From contig NZ_JAVHTY010000002.1 in assembly GCF_031085165.1 (NCBI RefSeq), positions 62,001-126,000 of the forward strand: 64,000 bases of DNA, given 5' to 3'. This DNA is from Pseudomonas sp. 102515 (GTDB lineage: Bacteria > Pseudomonadota > Gammaproteobacteria > Pseudomonadales > Pseudomonadaceae). Shown in pieces: positions 9,854-22,611 of the stretch. The notes beneath the pieces were generated by a model, which saw nothing but the letters and a program-made list of their open reading frames with translations, was not told where the DNA came from and did no database searches. Both the position numbers and the translations under genes were made by a program. Position 1 is the stretch's first letter. Each line of letters starts with the position of its first letter.

Positions 9854-10509
9854 TGACCACTCCCGCCCCGGCCAGCCTGGGCGTGCGCCGCTGGGGCCTG
9901 CGGCCCTACGAGGCGACCCTGGAAGCCATGCGCCGCTTCACCGACGCGCGTGGCCCGGCCACTCCCGACGAACTCTGGCTGCTGCAGCACCCCGCGGTCT
10001 TCACCCAGGGGCAGGCCGGCAAGCCCGAGCACCTGCTCGCCGTGGGCGACATTCCGGTGGTGCAGGTCGATCGCGGCGGCCAGGTCACGTACCATGGCCC
10101 CGGTCAGCTCATCGCCTATGTGCTGCTGGATGTTCGCCGCAAGGGCCTGGGCGTGAGAGAATTGGTCAGCGCCATGGAAGACAGCCTGATCGCGCTGCTC
10201 GCCGACTGGGGCGTGCAGGCCGCGGCCCGGGCCGATGCGCCGGGTGTCTACGTGGACGGTGCCAAGATCGCCTCCCTCGGGCTGCGCATCCGCAATGGCC
10301 GGTCCTTCCACGGCCTGGCGCTCAACGTTGACATGGATCTGGCACCCTTCCGCCGGATCAACCCCTGCGGTTATGCCGGCCTGGCCATGACCCAGCTCCG
10401 CGATCTGGTGACCGGGCCACTAGCTTTCGACGAGGTCCGCGAGTCTCTGGTCCGTCACCTGAGTCTGCGCCTGGGCTACCCCGAACCGATCACCCTGGAA
10501 TCGGATTGA
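9853..10509 (+). CDS. lipB: Octanoyl-[acyl-carrier-protein]:protein N-octanoyltransferase
   Basis: Transfers octanoate from ACP to the lipoyl domains of 2-oxoacid dehydrogenases and GcvH, the substrate that LipA then sulfurates. The 218-residue product carries the conserved region [16 protein letters not shown]. The catalytic lysine is K138 (GAKIASLG) and the cysteine nucleophile is C172 (NPCGYAG). The start ATG lies inside the ybeD stop (TGATGA). lipA follows after one base. Confidence 0.96.
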   Translation: MTTPAPASLGVRRWGLRPYEATLEAMRRFTDARGPATPDELWLLQHPAVFTQGQAGKPEHLLAVGDIPVVQVDRGGQVTYHGPGQLIAYVLLDVRRKGLGVRELVSAMEDSLIALLADWGVQAAARADAPGVYVDGAKIASLGLRIRNGRSFHGLALNVDMDLAPFRRINPCGYAGLAMTQLRDLVTGPLAFDEVRESLVRHLSLRLGYPEPITLESD

Positions 10510-10510
10510 C

Positions 10511-11509
10511 ATGACCACTACAGTACAAGACAGCGTCCAGACCCTTACCCCGCCCGCCCGACCCAGCAAGGTGGAAGCCGGCGTCAAGCTGCGCGGCGCC
10601 GAAAAGGTCGCGCGCATCCCGGTAAAGATCATTCCCACCCAGGAGCTGCCGCGCAAGCCGGACTGGATCCGCGTGCGCATCCCGGTCACTCCCGAGGTCG
10701 AGCGCATCAAGCAGTTGCTGCGCAAGCACAAGCTGCACAGTGTCTGCGAGGAGGCCTCCTGCCCCAACCTGGGCGAGTGCTTCTCCGGCGGCACCGCCAC
10801 CTTCATGATCATGGGTGACATCTGCACCCGCCGCTGCCCCTTCTGCGACGTCGGCCACGGCCGGCCGAAGCCGCTGGACGTGGACGAGCCGAAGAACCTG
10901 GCGGTGGCCATCGCCGACCTGGGCCTGAAGTACGTGGTCATCACCTCGGTGGACCGCGACGACCTGCGCGACGGCGGTGCCCAGCACTTCGTCGACTGCC
11001 TGCGCGAGATCCGCAAGCTGACCCCCGGCATCCAGCTGGAGACCCTGGTGCCGGACTATCGCGGTCGCATGGACGTCGCCCTGGCCATCACCGAGCAGGA
11101 GCCACCGGATGTCTTCAACCACAACCTGGAGACCGTCCCGCGCCTGTACAAGGCCGCGCGCCCGGGTTCGGACTTCGAGTGGTCGCTGGACCTGCTGCAG
11201 AACTTCAAGAAGCGCGTGCCCCAGGTGCCGACCAAGTCCGGCCTGATGCTGGGCCTGGGCGAGACCGACGAGGAAGTCATCGAGGTCATGCAGCGCATGC
11301 GCGAGCACGAGATCGACATGCTGACCCTCGGCCAGTACCTGCAGCCCTCGCGCAACCACCTGCCGGTGCAGCGCTTCGTCCACCCGGATACCTTCGCCTG
11401 GTACGCCGAGGAAGGCGCCAAGATGGGCTTCAAGAACGTCGCCTCGGGTCCGCTGGTGCGTTCGTCCTACCACGCCGACCAGCAGGCCCACGGCACCAAG
11501 ATCAACTGA
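10511..11509 (+). CDS. lipA: Lipoyl synthase
   Basis: Radical-SAM enzyme inserting two sulfur atoms into protein-bound octanoate. In the 332-residue product the auxiliary cluster cysteines are C79, C84 and C90 ([12 protein letters not shown]). The radical-SAM cluster cysteines are C105, C109 and C112 (CTRRCPFC). The C-terminal RSSYHADQ motif provides the conserved serine ligand. It is the last gene of the ybeD-lipB-lipA unit and ends at a bidirectional terminator shared with convergent pgm. Confidence 0.97.
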   Translation: MTTTVQDSVQTLTPPARPSKVEAGVKLRGAEKVARIPVKIIPTQELPRKPDWIRVRIPVTPEVERIKQLLRKHKLHSVCEEASCPNLGECFSGGTATFMIMGDICTRRCPFCDVGHGRPKPLDVDEPKNLAVAIADLGLKYVVITSVDRDDLRDGGAQHFVDCLREIRKLTPGIQLETLVPDYRGRMDVALAITEQEPPDVFNHNLETVPRLYKAARPGSDFEWSLDLLQNFKKRVPQVPTKSGLMLGLGETDEEVIEVMQRMREHEIDMLTLGQYLQPSRNHLPVQRFVHPDTFAWYAEEGAKMGFKNVASGPLVRSSYHADQQAHGTKIN

Positions 11510-11526
11510 TCCTGGCGTCGTCATGA

Positions 11527-11553
11527 AAAAGGGCAGCCCGGGGCTGCCCTTTT
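11527..11553. terminator. Bidirectional terminator between lipA and pgm
   Basis: Perfect 13-bp arms AAAAGGGCAGCCC / GGGCTGCCCTTTT around a single central base. The stem has A and T runs on its two sides and can act in both directions between the convergent genes. Confidence 0.85.
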
Positions 11554-11571
11554 CTATTGCGGATATGAACA

Positions 11572-11617
11572 CCTCACCCCACCCCTCCGCCGAGGGCGGG
11601 AGAGGGGTGGGGTGAGG
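11572..11617. repeat. Palindromic intergenic repeat
   Basis: Perfect 16-bp inverted arms (11572-11587 and 11602-11617) rich in CCTCACCCC / GGGGTGAGG, with a 14-base centre. It resembles the short extragenic palindromes scattered in Pseudomonas genomes. It lies between the lipA/pgm terminator and the end of pgm. Confidence 0.6.
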
Positions 11618-11627
11618 GCGCGCGCTA

Positions 11628-13292
<1,665 letters not shown>

Positions 13293-13451
13293 GAAAGCGT
13301 CCTGTATACGTCGGAAAGAGGCAGCGGTCAGGCACAAGGCCGGGTCTGAAGGATCACCGTGGCACGGCGACCGTTCAGTTACGCCCATAGACCGTGCTGC
13401 CCGTCGAAGGTGCAGCCTACACCGGCTGGACCTGAGAACGCTGTGACGGGC

Positions 13452-14201
13452 TCAGCCAAGATAGCCCAAGCGCAGCAGATAATGCAGGACGGCGTAGGCC
13501 CCCAACAGCAGCAATCCACCAAAGAACAGGCGGCGGAACAGGCGCTCATCGAGACGCTGGCGCAGGCGCTGGCCCAGCCCCATGCCCAGGAGGGCGGGTA
13601 GCAGCAGCAGACTGGAAGCACCCAGGTGCTCGACCGCCAGCGCTTCCTGCCGCCAGAGGCCCACCAGCAGGGCCAGGGTGGCGACGGTGAAGGTCAGCCC
13701 CAGGGCCTCGATCAGCTGTTCCTTGTCCAGCGCCAGACTCTGCAGATAGGGCACCGCCGGCAGTACGAAGACGCCGGTCATGCCGGTGATCAGACCCGTG
13801 ACGAAACCCACCAGCGGAGCGGCCTTGGCTGCATGACGACCTGGCGCGGGCAGGCGCCAGCCCGTCCAGCCGACCAGGCCGTAGGCGACCAGCACCGCGC
13901 CCAGCGCGGCAGCGAGTCCGGCGCCATCGCCCCCGGTCAGCAGCGGGATGCTGAGCAGGGTGCCCGGCACCAGTGCCAGTTGCAGCGGCAACAGGCGTTT
14001 GAGCGTTTGCCAGGGCGAGGGACCGGCGCAGAATTGCCAGACGTTGGTGAGCAGCGAGGGAATCAGCAGCAGGGCGGCGGCTTCGGCCGGCGTCATCAGC
14101 AGCGCCAGCAGACTCATGGCGACGGTGGGCAGGCCCAGGCCGAGCACGCCCTTGGTCAGCCCCGCGAGCACGAAGATCAGGATACAGAGCAGCAAGGTCA
14201 T
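13452..14201 (-). CDS. Sulfite exporter TauE/SafE family membrane protein
   Basis: A 249-residue polytopic protein with about eight hydrophobic segments. It has the family's repeated glycine-rich motif in each half (LAGLTKGVLGLGLPTVA near the start, GFVTGLITGMTGVFVLP in the middle). TauE/SafE proteins export sulfite, sulfoacetate or other organosulfur or organic anions; the substrate here is unknown. The ATG at 14201 was chosen over one ten codons upstream because it follows a strong GAGGAGG. It is divergent from a LysR regulator 103 bases away, which may control it. Confidence 0.85.
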   Translation of the reverse strand: MTLLLCILIFVLAGLTKGVLGLGLPTVAMSLLALLMTPAEAAALLLIPSLLTNVWQFCAGPSPWQTLKRLLPLQLALVPGTLLSIPLLTGGDGAGLAAALGAVLVAYGLVGWTGWRLPAPGRHAAKAAPLVGFVTGLITGMTGVFVLPAVPYLQSLALDKEQLIEALGLTFTVATLALLVGLWRQEALAVEHLGASSLLLLPALLGMGLGQRLRQRLDERLFRRLFFGGLLLLGAYAVLHYLLRLGYLG

Positions 14202-14304
14202 GGTCGCCTCCTCGGGTGGAGGCGTTACCATGGATTCCAGGACCGCAGGTGAGAAGCCGGGATTGGCGAAGGCTGCCTACGGTCAACACAGAGGCTCGCC
14301 GCCG

Positions 14305-15210
14305 ATGCGCTACGACCTGCTCGACCTGCGTCTGTTCCGCCACGTCGTGGCGGCGCGCAGCATCACCCTGGGCGCCGAACGGGTCCACCTGGCACTGCCT
14401 TCCGCCAGTGCCCGCATCAAGGCCCTGGAAGACAGCCTAGGAACGCCGCTGCTGATCCGCCACGCGCGTGGCGTACGCCCCACGCCGGCTGGCCTGACCC
14501 TGGAGCGCCATGCCCGGGCGATCCTGTCGCGGCTGGAGGAAATGGACCAGGACCTCGCTGGCGCGGTGGCGGACAGCCGTACACGGGTGCGGCTGTTGGG
14601 CAACGGTGCCGCGGTGATGGAGCATCTGGATGAACCCCTGGCCGATTTCCTCCAGGCGCAGCCTAGGGTGGACGTGGACGTCGAGGAATCGCCCAGCCCG
14701 CGTATCGTGCTGGCGCTGCGTGAGGGGCGTGCCGACCTGGGAATTTTCGTGGCGGCGCCGGGTTTGGAGGATCTGCAGGTCCGGCCCTTCCGCGATGATC
14801 CTCTGGTGCTGGTCGCTGCGCCGGGTCGCCTGACGTGCAGGGACGGCGAGGCGGTCGACTTCGCCGGACTGCTCGAGCAGCCCTTCGTCGGGCTGTCCCG
14901 TGGCAATGCCTTGCAGCTGCATGTGGAAGCCCAGGCGGCGCAGTGGGGCCGGGAGCTGGCAATCCGTATTCGGGTACCGAGTCCGATCCAGGCCTGTGCC
15001 CTGGTCGCCCGTGGCCTGGGTGTGGCCATCCTGCCAGTCGCGAGCTTGGTCCGTGCGGGACAGGGCTTGGCGCTGGCCAGCCACCCGCTGCGCGATGCCT
15101 GGGCGCGTCGCGAACTGGTCTGCCGGGACTTCAACGCGCTGTCGCCAGCGGCGGTAGCCTTGCTGGAGGTGCTGGTAAGGGCCGGAAGGGAGGGTGTCGA
15201 AGCAGGCTGA
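14305..15210 (+). CDS. LysR-type transcriptional regulator
   Basis: A 301-residue regulator. It has an N-terminal winged helix (residues about 1-60; DLRLFRHVVAARSITLGAERVHLALPS spans the recognition helices), a linker helix and a periplasmic-binding-protein-like effector domain. It is divergent from the TauE/SafE exporter, the usual arrangement for a LysR gene and its target, so control of that exporter is the simplest inference. The effector is unknown. Its stop codon lies in the left arm of the hairpin at 15207-15249. Confidence 0.88.
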   Translation: MRYDLLDLRLFRHVVAARSITLGAERVHLALPSASARIKALEDSLGTPLLIRHARGVRPTPAGLTLERHARAILSRLEEMDQDLAGAVADSRTRVRLLGNGAAVMEHLDEPLADFLQAQPRVDVDVEESPSPRIVLALREGRADLGIFVAAPGLEDLQVRPFRDDPLVLVAAPGRLTCRDGEAVDFAGLLEQPFVGLSRGNALQLHVEAQAAQWGRELAIRIRVPSPIQACALVARGLGVAILPVASLVRAGQGLALASHPLRDAWARRELVCRDFNALSPAAVALLEVLVRAGREGVEAG

Positions 15211-15249
15211 TCGCGACCCGATCTCGGTTGAGAGATGGGTCGCGATCAG
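15207..15249. terminator. Long hairpin between convergent genes
   Basis: Perfect 13-bp arms CTGATCGCGACCC (15207-15219) and GGGTCGCGATCAG (15237-15249), with an inner ATCTC/GAGAT stem. It overlaps the LysR stop and lies just beyond the stop of the minus-strand transglycosylase. No T run follows, so it may act as a 3'-end stabiliser as well as a terminator. Confidence 0.6.
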
Positions 15250-15252
15250 GCG

Positions 15253-16575
15253 TCAGCTGCGCAGTTTGTCCAGCAACTGATGGTTGGGATAGCCGTCGGC
15301 GGGCCAGCCCTGGGACTGCTGGTAGGCGCGGATGGCCTTGCGGGTGTTGGCGCCGATGATGCCATCGGCACTGCCCGGGTCGAGCCCCAGGGCGGCCAGG
15401 CGCTGCTGCAGTTCCACGCGCTCGCTGCGGCTCAGCGGCAGATCGTCGGTGGGCCAGCTGCCGGCGATCTGGCCGGCGTCGCGATAGCGCTCCGAGAGCA
15501 GCGCCACGCCCAGGGCATAGGAGCTGGAGTTGTTGTACTTGAGGATGGTGCGGAAATTGTTGAACACCAGGAAGGCCGGGCCGCGATGGCCGGCGGGCAG
15601 CAGCAGCGAAGCGCTGTCGCTCGGCTGGGCGGCCGGTCGCGGCAGGCCGAGGCCCTGGATGCCCAGGGCGTTCCACTCGGCCAGGCTCTTGCGCACGCCC
15701 ATGTCGGCCAGGCTGTAGTCGAAGTTGGCCGGTACCCGGACCTCGTAGCCCCAGGGCTTGCCGTCCTGCCAGCCGGAGGCCTTGAGGTAGTTGGCGGTGG
15801 AGGCCAGGGCATCGGCGGTGGAGCCCCAGATGTCGCGGCGACCGTCGCCGTCGAAGTCCACCGCGTACTGGTCGTAGGTGGTGGGGATGAACTGGGTCTG
15901 GCCCATGGCGCCGGCCCAGGAGCCGATCATGCGGTCGGCGGTGACGTCACCGTGCTGCAGGATGCCAAGGGCGGCGATGAGCTGGTCCTGGGCGAAGTCC
16001 GGGCGGCGACCTTCGTAGGCGAGGGTGGCCAGGGAGCGGATGACGCCCTTGTTACCCATGTTGTTGCCGTAGTTGCTCTCCATGCCCCAGAAGGCCACCA
16101 AGCGCGCGGGCTCGATGCCATAGCGGGCTTCCAGGGACGCCAGTAGCCCGGCCTGCTGGATCAGCAGACTCTTGCCATTGCGCACCCGCAGGGGCGAGAC
16201 GGCGGATTCCAGGTATTCCCAGACCGGCTTGGTGAATTCCGGCTGGCTGCGATCGGCGGCGATCACCGCCGGATCGGGTTGCACGTCAGCGAAGGCCTGG
16301 TCGAAGGTGGCGGCGGAGATGCCCCGGCCCAGGGCCAGTGCGCGGAAACGGCTGCGCCATTGCTCGAAGCTTTCGTCCGGCTGCGGCATGGCCTCGGCCG
16401 CCGAGGAGGGGGCGTTCGCCGCGGGTGCGGGTTTGGACGAGGAGGGCGAAGAGGGCGCCGCGGCGGGCGTCGTCGGAGTCTGGGCGCAGGCGGCCAGGGC
16501 GGCGGTCAGCAGGGTGACCAGGGTTCCGGCGAGGAGGCCGCCGGTCTTGAATCCGCAGGTTTTCCCGAATTGCAT
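15253..16575 (-). CDS. Lytic murein transglycosylase lipoprotein with peptidoglycan-binding domain
   Basis: A 440-residue MltB-family enzyme. The lipobox LAAC sets lipidation at C30, followed by a low-complexity Pro/Ala/Ser linker. The catalytic domain has the acid E166 in FWGMESNYGNNMGN and the conserved SWAGAMGQTQFIPTTY and DFDGDGRRDIWGS motifs. A C-terminal PG_binding_1 domain (about 375-435) ends the protein. It resembles the SltB3-type soluble/lipoprotein transglycosylase of P. aeruginosa rather than the shorter mltB at 6206. It is transcribed alone. Confidence 0.92.
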   Translation of the reverse strand: MQFGKTCGFKTGGLLAGTLVTLLTAALAACAQTPTTPAAAPSSPSSSKPAPAANAPSSAAEAMPQPDESFEQWRSRFRALALGRGISAATFDQAFADVQPDPAVIAADRSQPEFTKPVWEYLESAVSPLRVRNGKSLLIQQAGLLASLEARYGIEPARLVAFWGMESNYGNNMGNKGVIRSLATLAYEGRRPDFAQDQLIAALGILQHGDVTADRMIGSWAGAMGQTQFIPTTYDQYAVDFDGDGRRDIWGSTADALASTANYLKASGWQDGKPWGYEVRVPANFDYSLADMGVRKSLAEWNALGIQGLGLPRPAAQPSDSASLLLPAGHRGPAFLVFNNFRTILKYNNSSSYALGVALLSERYRDAGQIAGSWPTDDLPLSRSERVELQQRLAALGLDPGSADGIIGANTRKAIRAYQQSQGWPADGYPNHQLLDKLRS

Positions 16576-16659
16576 CTGTCTCCACCGGACGTCTAGGCAG
16601 GAAGGCTCACCTTAGCACGGCCCGGGTCCCGACGTCTGTCAGGCGTCTGCACGCGGCTT

Positions 16660-16821
16660 TCAGGCAGCCAGAAAGACCGAAGCCTTCTCGTCTTGCAACG
16701 AGAAGGCTTCGCGGCGGTAGCTGCCTTTGCCCTTGGCGGGTTTTTCCTGGCGCGGGCGATAACGGGGATCGCTGACGAGGACCTTGGCCTTGTTGGGGCC
16801 GCGGCTGTACTTCTTGGCCAT
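16660..16821 (-). CDS. arfA: Alternative ribosome-rescue factor A
   Basis: A 53-residue basic protein with the ArfA core KGKGSYRRE, which recruits release factor RF2 to ribosomes stalled on non-stop mRNA when tmRNA is overwhelmed. The start MAKKYSRGPNK (16821) was preferred over an ATG 15 codons upstream. The coding sequence contains a perfect 13-bp inverted repeat (16678-16711) spanning roughly codons 37-48, just before the stop. Known arfA genes carry such a stem, cut by RNase III or acting as a terminator, so the mRNA lacks a stop codon and the protein is kept low by trans-translation. Confidence 0.88.
   Translation of the reverse strand: MAKKYSRGPNKAKVLVSDPRYRPRQEKPAKGKGSYRREAFSLQDEKASVFLAA
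16678..16711 (-). promoter_or_regulatory. Intragenic hairpin in arfA (RNase III site or terminator)
   Basis: Perfect 13-bp arms CGAAGCCTTCTCG / CGAGAAGGCTTCG with an 8-base loop, inside the arfA coding region about 16 bases before its stop codon. A short GTCTTTCT follows on the transcript. Position and strength match the stem-loops that make arfA messages non-stop in other proteobacteria. Confidence 0.8.
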
Positions 16822-16910
16822 GCGTGCGTGCTCCGGGGGTTGGGGATTCCCCCTTGATGGGGGCACGCCAGTCTATTGCAAGGGCTGGGCATTACAAGCG
16901 CCGGCCAGCG

Positions 16911-17948
16911 CTAGGACCTGGGCAGGGCCAGCCGCTTGCCGGCGAGCGTCAGCGCTAGGCTGGCCAGGGTCAGCCAGACTTCGCCGGGCGCCTGGCCCTT
17001 GATCTGTTCGTCGGCGACCTGGGCCTCGCGCAGCAGGGCTTCCAGCCGGCGTGCATCCTGGCGCTGCAGGGCGCGGCTGACCAGCGGGCGCCGCTTGTCC
17101 CACACCGGCGGCTTGACCTGGGTGAAGGCGCGTTCCAGCGACGTGCCGCTTTCCTGCAGATGGGCCAGGTTGGCGAGCAGGCGAAGTTCCCGGGCCAGGG
17201 CCCAGAGCACCACGGCGGCTTCCACGCCTTCGCCGCGCAGGCCTTCGAGGATGCGCAGGGCATGTTCCGCATCGCCGGCCAGGGCGGCATCCAGCAGGCC
17301 GAAGACGTCGTAGCGGGCGCTGTCGGCCACCGAGGCGCGTACGGTCTCGGCATCCACCTGGGAGCCTTCGATGAGCAGGCGGAGCTTTTCGATTTCCTGG
17401 GCCGCGGCCAGCAGGTTGCCTTCCACCCGCTCGGCGATCAGTTCGACCGCTTCGGGGGTAGCGGCCAGCCCCAGGCGCGACAGACGCTGGCTGATCCACT
17501 GCGGCAGCTGCGCCAGTTCCACCGGCCAGATCTGCACGAATTGCGCCTGCGGGTGCTCCAGCAGGGCCTTGGCCCATTTGGTCTTCTGGGCGGCGGCATC
17601 CAGGCGCGGCAGGCTGATCAGCAGCAGGGTGTCTTCGGCGGGGCGGGCCAGGTAGTCGAGCAGGGCGGCGGAGCCCTTGTCGCCCGGCTTGCCGGTGGGC
17701 AGGCGCAATTCGAGGATGCGTTTCTGGGCGAACAGTGAGAGGCTGGCACCGGCCTCGTAGAGACGACCCCAGTCGAAACCGGCATCGACGTCGAAGACCT
17801 CACGCTCGTCGAAGCCCTGGGCGCGGGCCGTGCCGCGAATGGCATCGCTGGCTTCCTGGCAGAGCAGCGGCTCATCGCCACTGACCGCATAGACGGCGGC
17901 CAGCGAGCCCTGGAGCTGCTTACCGAGCTGGTTGGCGTTGAGTTTCAT
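16911..17948 (-). CDS. holA: DNA polymerase III delta subunit
   Basis: Clamp-loader subunit that opens the beta sliding clamp. The 345-residue product has the family features MKLNANQLGKQL at the start, AVYAVSGDEPLLCQEA (first AAA+ module), and the wrench segment with LRLPTGKPGDKG. The C-terminal collar domain ends in LTLASLALTLAGKRL. The ATG at 17948 was chosen; six upstream codons are open but not conserved. It follows lptE by 48 bases, as in other pseudomonads (leuS-lptE-holA). Confidence 0.95.
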   Translation of the reverse strand: MKLNANQLGKQLQGSLAAVYAVSGDEPLLCQEASDAIRGTARAQGFDEREVFDVDAGFDWGRLYEAGASLSLFAQKRILELRLPTGKPGDKGSAALLDYLARPAEDTLLLISLPRLDAAAQKTKWAKALLEHPQAQFVQIWPVELAQLPQWISQRLSRLGLAATPEAVELIAERVEGNLLAAAQEIEKLRLLIEGSQVDAETVRASVADSARYDVFGLLDAALAGDAEHALRILEGLRGEGVEAAVVLWALARELRLLANLAHLQESGTSLERAFTQVKPPVWDKRRPLVSRALQRQDARRLEALLREAQVADEQIKGQAPGEVWLTLASLALTLAGKRLALPRS

Positions 17949-17996
17949 GCTGAACCGGAATGGCAAACCGGAGCCTTGCGGCTCCGGATGCGGCGC

Positions 17997-18611
17997 TTAG
18001 CGCGCGGGGGTGGGGATGTCGATCGGCGACTGCTGCGGCGGGACGGACTCGCGGGCGCGGCGGTCGGCGTCGGCCTTGGCGGCGGCGCGAGCATCGGCGT
18101 CGCGCTGCAGCTTCTCCAGGCGCTCCGGTGTCAGGGCCTGCAGGCGGGCTGCCAGCTGCTGTACCAGTTCGCGGCGCATCTCGCGGCGCAGCTGGTCCCT
18201 CTGCTGTTCGGAACCGACGATGTTGTTCTGGTCGGTCACGTAGTAGCGCTGGGTTTCCAGGTAGTCGCTGACCAGTACCGCCTGGTTCTTGCCGACGATG
18301 GTGTAGGGCTGACGGGTGGTCAGCTCGACCTCGGCACTGCGGGCGCCGCTGGTGTAGCTGGCGGTGCGCTCGCTCTGGGCTTCGCCGCCCAGATCCAGGG
18401 TGTAGGGCGCGCCCGAGCTGACCCGCACATGGGCGTCCTCGAGCATGTCGCGCACGTCCTTGACGGTCTGGCCGTAGGCGTCGCGCGCCGTCAGGTTCAG
18501 CTCGTTTAGGCTCAGGCGGGTTTCGCCGGTGCCGCGCAGCTGGAAGCCACAGGCGGTCAGCAGGGTCGCCAGGCCGACTACCGCAAGGCCGGGGAGAATC
18601 CGTTTCTTCAT
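17997..18611 (-). CDS. lptE: LPS-assembly lipoprotein LptE
   Basis: Outer-membrane lipoprotein that plugs and helps fold the LptD barrel which inserts lipopolysaccharide. The 204-residue product has a signal peptide and lipobox (LLTAC, lipidated C21) followed at once by the family motif GFQLRGTG. Beta strands lead to a long charged helix (SEQQRDQLRREMRRELVQQL), and the C-terminus is an Ala/Arg- and Pro-rich tail. It starts 25 bases after leuS. Confidence 0.94.
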   Translation of the reverse strand: MKKRILPGLAVVGLATLLTACGFQLRGTGETRLSLNELNLTARDAYGQTVKDVRDMLEDAHVRVSSGAPYTLDLGGEAQSERTASYTSGARSAEVELTTRQPYTIVGKNQAVLVSDYLETQRYYVTDQNNIVGSEQQRDQLRREMRRELVQQLAARLQALTPERLEKLQRDADARAAAKADADRRARESVPPQQSPIDIPTPAR

Positions 18612-18636
18612 CTGTTGTCTGCTCCGTTCGCGTGTC

Positions 18637-21453
<2,817 letters not shown>

Positions 21454-21465
21454 TTATCCGGGAGG

Positions 21466-21801
21466 ATGATCGCCATCATGGGAAAGTTTCGACGCGAGTC
21501 CGAAAAGCTGCCCGTCGACGTGCGCCTGCAACGGCGCCTGGCGCTGGCGCTGGATGAGGCGGCTACCCAGGAGCGCCTCTATGACAGGGCCAACGGGGAG
21601 GTCGAGGTGCAGGGCCTGAGCCCGGCCGAATACGCCCTGGTCAAACGCTGGCTGGAGCGCCATCGGGCGACCGACGCCGCCCTGGCCTGTTGCCTGGGCT
21701 GCGGCCGGGTCCAGGCGGCGGGGTCCTTCTGCGCACAGTGCCAGGGTCGGCAACTGTTGGCCGAGAGTCCTTCTGCCCCGGTCGGCGCTCCCCTACACTA
21801 G
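21466..21801 (+). CDS. Small zinc-ribbon-like protein of unknown function
   Basis: A protein of 111 residues (107 if the second ATG at 21478 is used). The N-terminal two-thirds is charged and helical. The C-terminal part has two CxxC-like pairs (CLGC and CAQC, 12 residues apart), the layout of a zinc ribbon. I do not recognise the family. It is divergent from leuS and lies 41 bases before a YdcF-type membrane protein on the same strand. A minus-strand frame overlaps it but has no family-like features. Confidence 0.6.
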   Translation: MIAIMGKFRRESEKLPVDVRLQRRLALALDEAATQERLYDRANGEVEVQGLSPAEYALVKRWLERHRATDAALACCLGCGRVQAAGSFCAQCQGRQLLAESPSAPVGAPLH

Positions 21802-21842
21802 GTGCCGCCGCGACCCGGAGGTCGCCCCCGACCGGAGGGACC

Positions 21843-22604
21843 ATGGGTCTGCGCTATTTCTTCAAGCAACTGCTGCTGCCACCGGGCGGCCTGCTGCTGC
21901 TCCTGCTGCTGGGCTGGTGGTTGCGCCGGCGCTATCCGCGCCTGGGGCTGGTCTGCTTCGTGGGCGGTCTGCTGGGTCTCTGGGCCAGTACCTTGCCGGT
22001 CGTGGTGGAGACCGGCGGTCGGCTGCTGGAACATGATGCCGCCCTGCCCGAGGCGCGCTGGACGACCCTTGCCCGGCAGGCCGATGCCATCGTGGTGCTG
22101 GGCGCCGGTCGTGAGGTGGACGATCCGGGCTGGGCGGGCGATGCCGCCAGTCACCTGGCGGTGGAACGGCTGCGCTATGCGGCGCGGCTGGCCAAGGCCA
22201 GTGGACTGCCGGTGCTGATCACCGGCGGCTCGCCCCATGACCGCCCGCTGAGCGAGGCGGCGCTGATGACCGAGGTGATGGAACGCGACCTGGGGGTGCC
22301 GGTGCGTTGGCAGGAAGGTGCCAGTCGCACCACCTGGGAGAATGCCACCCTGAGTGCGCCGCTGCTGCGCGAGGCCGGGGTGACGCGGGTAGTGCTGGTG
22401 ACCCAGGCCTATCACATGGCCCGTTCGCGCTGGTGTTTCGAACGGCAGGGCTTGCAGGTGGTGGCCGCCCCCATGGGCTTCATCGGTATTCCCAATGCCC
22501 GGCCCTTCGGTGGCTGGCTGCCGGAAGCCAAGGCGGTCGAGCAGACCGCCCAGTTGCTCAACGAGGCCGCCGGGCTGCTGCTCTATCCGCTCGCCTATCG
22601 CTAG
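21843..22604 (+). CDS. YdcF/ElyC (DUF218) family membrane protein
   Basis: A 253-residue protein with two N-terminal membrane helices (about 10-28 and 35-55) and a DUF218 domain. Domain signatures are DAIVVLGAGREVDD, PVLITGGSPHDRPLSEA, TTWENA and VTQAYHMARSRWCFERQG. E. coli ElyC of this family helps peptidoglycan and lipid-carrier metabolism at low temperature; the same role here is only an inference. The ATG at 21843 was chosen because the leader helix begins right after it. It is convergent with lnt, with 7 bases between the stops. Confidence 0.87.
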   Translation: MGLRYFFKQLLLPPGGLLLLLLLGWWLRRRYPRLGLVCFVGGLLGLWASTLPVVVETGGRLLEHDAALPEARWTTLARQADAIVVLGAGREVDDPGWAGDAASHLAVERLRYAARLAKASGLPVLITGGSPHDRPLSEAALMTEVMERDLGVPVRWQEGASRTTWENATLSAPLLREAGVTRVVLVTQAYHMARSRWCFERQGLQVVAAPMGFIGIPNARPFGGWLPEAKAVEQTAQLLNEAAGLLLYPLAYR

Positions 22605-22611
22605 TGCTCGC

